From: Thiohalobacter sp.
GTDB taxonomy: Bacteria > Pseudomonadota > Gammaproteobacteria > Thiohalobacterales > Thiohalobacteraceae
Assembly: GCA_027030825.1 (NCBI GenBank)
Contig: JALVEM010000372.1
Span: forward strand, 1-8,473
DNA length: 8,473 bases
Direction of reading: 5' to 3'
The notes below the pieces were generated by a model. That model saw nothing but the letters and a program-made list of their open reading frames with translations, was not told the DNA's origin and searched no databases. The number at the start of each line of letters is the position of its first letter. Positions within the stretch are counted from its first letter, which is position 1. This document shows positions 6,316 through 8,473 of the stretch, piece by piece. Both the position numbers and the translations under genes were made by a program.

Positions 6316-6346
6316 AAAACTACGCACCAGATACGGGGACATCCGA

Positions 6347-6363
6347 GGCACCATGACGGTGCA
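6347..6363. promoter_or_regulatory. NtrC binding site, proximal
   Basis: GGCACCATGACGGTGCA matches the NtrC palindrome TGCACC-N5-GGTGCA at all positions but the first. Its centre (6355) is 108 bp upstream of the predicted glnK start. Confidence 0.8.
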
Positions 6364-6378
6364 CCCCGGATCCCTTTG

Positions 6379-6395
6379 TGCACCGGGACCGTGCA
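6379..6395. promoter_or_regulatory. NtrC binding site, distal
   Basis: TGCACCGGGACCGTGCA matches TGCACC-N5-GGTGCA with one mismatch and is a perfect TGCAC-N7-GTGCA palindrome. Its centre (6387) is 32 bp, about three helical turns, from the proximal site and near -140 from the glnK start. It also ends 9 bp before the ubiK -35 box. Confidence 0.8.
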
Positions 6396-6404
6396 TCACC
6401 GGGC

Positions 6405-6433
6405 TTGAGCCGTTTCGAGGTGATTGCTAGAGT
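6405..6433 (+). promoter_or_regulatory. Sigma-70 promoter of ubiK-comM, predicted leaderless
   Basis: TTGAGC (6405-6410) and an extended -10, TGC-TAGAGT (6425-6433), are 17 bp apart; each hexamer matches four of six bases. The predicted start is 6440, the A of the ubiK ATG, so the message would have no leader. The only purine-rich stretch, GAGG at 6417-6420, is 19 nt from the ATG and too far to serve as a ribosome site. Confidence 0.6.
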
Positions 6434-6439
6434 GCGTCC

Positions 6440-6769
6440 ATGATCGACACCCGCATCATCGACGAACTGAGCCGACGCATCGGCGACTCGCTGCCGCCCG
6501 GCCTGCGACACCTGAGAGAGGATCTGGAACGCAACGCGCGCGCCGCGCTCCAGGCCGCCATCGGCCGCCTCGACCTGGTCAGCCGCGAGGAATTCGAGGT
6601 CCAGTCGAAGGTGCTGGCGCGAACGCGGGAAAAGCTGGAAGCGCTGGAAGCGCGGGTGCGGTCACTCGAAAAGCGCTACCAGGCACGGGATACCGGATCG
6701 AAGAACGAGGAAGCCCTGCCGGTCGAAGACGCCGGTGCGGATACCGACATCGACATGGACGGCGGCTGA
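6440..6769 (+). CDS. ubiK: UbiK, ubiquinone biosynthesis accessory factor
   Basis: A 109-residue BMFP-domain protein (formerly YqiC/DUF526). In E. coli and Salmonella UbiK binds UbiJ and promotes aerobic ubiquinone-8 synthesis in the soluble Ubi complex. The family's layout is clear: MIDTRIIDELSRRI at the start, SLPPGLRHLREDLERN (17-32), the highly typical RLDLVSREEFEVQSKVLART (43-62), and a C-terminal coiled coil EKLEALEARVRSLEKRY (64-80). A disordered acidic tail (about 83-109) extends past the roughly 95 residues of E. coli UbiK. The start is fixed by the family N-terminus and the leaderless promoter. It is 34 nt upstream of comM on the same strand, so they are probably co-transcribed. It diverges from glnK across the nitrogen-control region. 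Confidence 0.93.
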   Translation: MIDTRIIDELSRRIGDSLPPGLRHLREDLERNARAALQAAIGRLDLVSREEFEVQSKVLARTREKLEALEARVRSLEKRYQARDTGSKNEEALPVEDAGADTDIDMDGG

Positions 6770-6803
6770 CAGACACACTGCTCAGGTTCCAGGGAAGGAG
6801 CCC

Positions 6804-8318
6804 ATGCCACAACTTGCCATCGCGCGCAGTCGCGCACTGGTCGGCGTGCATGCGCCGGCGGTCGACGTGGAAGTCCATCTGGCCAACGGACTGCCGGGGC
6901 TGTCCATCGTGGGTCTGCCCGAGACGGCCGTCCGCGAAAGCAAGGACCGCGTTCGGGCGGCCCTGCAGCAGAGCGGCTTCGAATTTCCCGCCCGCCGCAT
7001 CACCATCAATCTCTCGCCCGCCGACCTGCCCAAGGAAGGCAGCCGTTTCGACCTGCCGATCGCGCTCGGCATCCTGGCCGCCTCAGGTCAGGTGCCGGTC
7101 GCCGGACTGGAGAAGCGCGAATGGCTCGGCGAACTGGCGCTCGACGGTCGGCTGCGTCCGGTGCCGGGGATCCTGCCGGCGGCGCTCGCCGCCGCGGAGG
7201 CGGAGCATGCCCTGGTCATTCCCTGCGACAACGCGGCCGAAGGTACCCTGGCGCAACGGGCGCAGGTCCATTGCGCCGCCCACCTGACCGAGGTGGCAAA
7301 ACACCTGCTCGGCGAGACGACGCTCCCCGAGGCCGCAGCCGCTGCGCCCCCGCCTCCCGAGACCTCGATGCCGGAGGAGGCGGATCTGGCCGACGTGCGG
7401 GGCCACCACCAGGCCCGCCGGGTGCTGGAGATCGCCGCCGCGGGCGGCCACAATCTGCTGCTGGTGGGCCCGCCCGGTACGGGCAAGAGCATGCTCGCCC
7501 GCCGCCTGCCGGGACTGTTGCCCCCGCTATCCGAACAGGAGGCGCTGGAGACGGCCACCGTCGCTTCCATCAGCGGGCGGAGTTTCGATTATCGGCACTG
7601 GCGCCGCCGGCCCTGGCGCGCACCCCATCACACCGCCTCGGCCGCTGCTCTCGTCGGCGGCGGCAGCCAGCCCCGCCCCGGCGAGATCTCGCTCGCCCAC
7701 AATGGCCTGCTGTTCCTCGACGAACTGCCGGAATTCGAACGCCGGGTGCTGGAAGTGCTGCGCGAGCCGCTGGAGACCGGCACCATCCACATCTCGCGCG
7801 CCGCCCGGCAGGCGGAGTTTCCGGCCCGCTTCCAGCTCGTGGCCGCCATGAACCCCTGCCCCTGCGGCCATCTGGGCGACCCGGCCCGCGCGTGCCGCTG
7901 CAGCCCGGAACAGGTGCGGCGCTATCGCGCCCGGATCTCGGGCCCGCTGCTCGACCGCATCGACCTGCAGATCGAGGTGCCCCGTCAGCCGCTGGCGCAG
8001 CTCGACGGCCCGCCGGGCGAATCGAGCGCCGTCGTCCGCGAGCGCGTGACCGCCGCCCGCGCCCGGCAACAGGCGCGTCAGGGCTGTCTCAATCAGGCGC
8101 TCACCGGCAGCCTGCTCGAGACCCATGCCCGACCGGGCGAGGCCGGGCGCGCCCTGCTCGCCCGGGCCATGGAACGCCTGCACCTCTCGGCACGTGCCTA
8201 TCACCGCATCCTGCGAGTGGCACGCACCATCGCCGATCTCGAGGGCGAAGCCCGGGTCTGCGCCCGCCATGTCGGGGAAGCCCTGCAGTACCGTTGCATG
8301 GATCGGGAACCCCCATGA
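6804..8318 (+). CDS. comM: ComM/YifB family AAA+ ATPase
   Basis: A 504-residue Mg-chelatase-like AAA+ protein. In Vibrio cholerae ComM is a hexameric helicase that promotes branch migration during natural transformation; homologues also occur in species not known to be competent. Residues 1-165 form the N-terminal Lon-protease-like fold (GLPGLSIVGLPETAVRESKD, then INLSPADLPKEGSRFDLPIA). A Pro/Ala-rich linker (about 172-190) follows, then the AAA+ core with Walker A GPPGTGKS (222-229), Walker B LLFLDE (302-307), and a Cys cluster C352, C354, C364, C366. The C-terminal helical domain contains LSARAYHRILRVARTIADL. Length is normal. ATG 6804 has AAGGAG 3 nt upstream and matches the family start; an in-frame ATG at 6735 would overlap ubiK. 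No ordinary terminator follows; the repeat element begins 3 bp past the stop. Confidence 0.95.
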   Translation: MPQLAIARSRALVGVHAPAVDVEVHLANGLPGLSIVGLPETAVRESKDRVRAALQQSGFEFPARRITINLSPADLPKEGSRFDLPIALGILAASGQVPVAGLEKREWLGELALDGRLRPVPGILPAALAAAEAEHALVIPCDNAAEGTLAQRAQVHCAAHLTEVAKHLLGETTLPEAAAAAPPPPETSMPEEADLADVRGHHQARRVLEIAAAGGHNLLLVGPPGTGKSMLARRLPGLLPPLSEQEALETATVASISGRSFDYRHWRRRPWRAPHHTASAAALVGGGSQPRPGEISLAHNGLLFLDELPEFERRVLEVLREPLETGTIHISRAARQAEFPARFQLVAAMNPCPCGHLGDPARACRCSPEQVRRYRARISGPLLDRIDLQIEVPRQPLAQLDGPPGESSAVVRERVTAARARQQARQGCLNQALTGSLLETHARPGEAGRALLARAMERLHLSARAYHRILRVARTIADLEGEARVCARHVGEALQYRCMDREPP

Positions 8319-8320
8319 TG

Positions 8321-8455
8321 GTCATTCCGGTCGGTGTGCAGCGCCGATCCGGAATCCAGGAAGAACATCAGCCACGGCGGCATGGATCGGCATGGTTTCT
8401 GGATTCCGGGTCTCGCTCCCCCGGCTCAAGGCCGGGGTCGCTCGCCCGGAATGAC
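8321..8455 (-). repeat. Two-hairpin MITE-like element, copy 2
   Basis: The ends are exact inverted repeats, GTCATTCCGG (8321-8330) and CCGGAATGAC (8446-8455). The left hairpin has arms ATTCCGG/CCGGAAT (8324-8330, 8349-8355). The right one has ATTCCGGG/CCCGGAAT (8403-8410, 8445-8452) with the nested stem CCCCGGC/GCCGGGG (8419-8425, 8431-8437). The 30-bp core (8366-8395) matches copy 1 in reverse complement at about 23 of 30 positions, hence the minus orientation. TTTCTCCT-like sequence flanks the same end of both copies. The hairpins could slow or stop transcription leaving comM, although no T-run follows directly. Confidence 0.78.
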
Positions 8456-8473
8456 GAAGGAGAAAAAAGCTCG

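Noticed and set aside
6323..6339. Third NtrC site (GCACC half with a poor second half)
   Set aside because: Only the left half matches well, and the centre is 24 bp from the proximal site, out of helical phase with it.
6169..6399. N-terminal extension of glnK
   Set aside because: It would cover the sigma-54 promoter and NtrC sites. The PII N-terminus and ribosome site fix the start at 6168.

Overview
This window is a high-GC, densely packed chromosomal segment, most likely from a gammaproteobacterium. The gene content (hemD-hemX-hemY, glnK-amtB, ubiK-comM) and the promoter layout would suit a Chromatiales/Ectothiorhodospiraceae-type organism. That placement is an inference from gene families and synteny; no rRNA or marker phylogeny is available here. 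There are nine convincing protein genes and no tRNA, rRNA, CRISPR array or transposase.

Layout. Positions 1-332 are non-coding. They hold a 9-bp degenerate tandem repeat, a two-hairpin MITE-like element, and an extended -10 promoter that appears to give hemD an almost leaderless mRNA. hemD, hemX and hemY (333-3591, + strand) form an operon with ATGA stop/start overlaps, covering uroporphyrinogen-III synthase and the two membrane proteins that accompany it in gammaproteobacteria. hemY runs tail-to-tail into a secreted DUF4124 protein gene (- strand), with 16 bp of coding overlap. That gene is divergent from a small tandem-CDGSH iron-sulfur protein gene (4143-4385, +). An intrinsic terminator then separates the CDGSH gene from the convergent glnK-amtB operon (- strand, 6168 down to 4512). 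Next come ubiK and comM (+, 6440-8318). A second copy of the two-hairpin element lies directly behind comM.

The most informative region is the 271-bp gap between glnK and ubiK. Read toward glnK it holds two near-perfect NtrC-type palindromes centred 32 bp apart, an AT-rich IHF-like site, and a -24/-12 sigma-54 promoter with correct internal spacing. The two NtrC centres fall at about -140 and -108 from the predicted start, the geometry I recall for the E. coli glnAp2 enhancer. PII and the ammonium channel are therefore very probably induced by nitrogen limitation through NtrC-P and RpoN. The same gap carries a sigma-70 promoter facing ubiK, 9 bp from the distal NtrC site, whose predicted start is the A of the ubiK ATG.

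Functionally the window combines tetrapyrrole synthesis, nitrogen sensing and ammonium transport, an accessory factor for ubiquinone synthesis, and a helicase of natural transformation. I see no wholly new gene system. The unusual content is regulatory (enhancer array, two leaderless-type promoters) and repetitive (paired mobile hairpin elements plus a possible relic).
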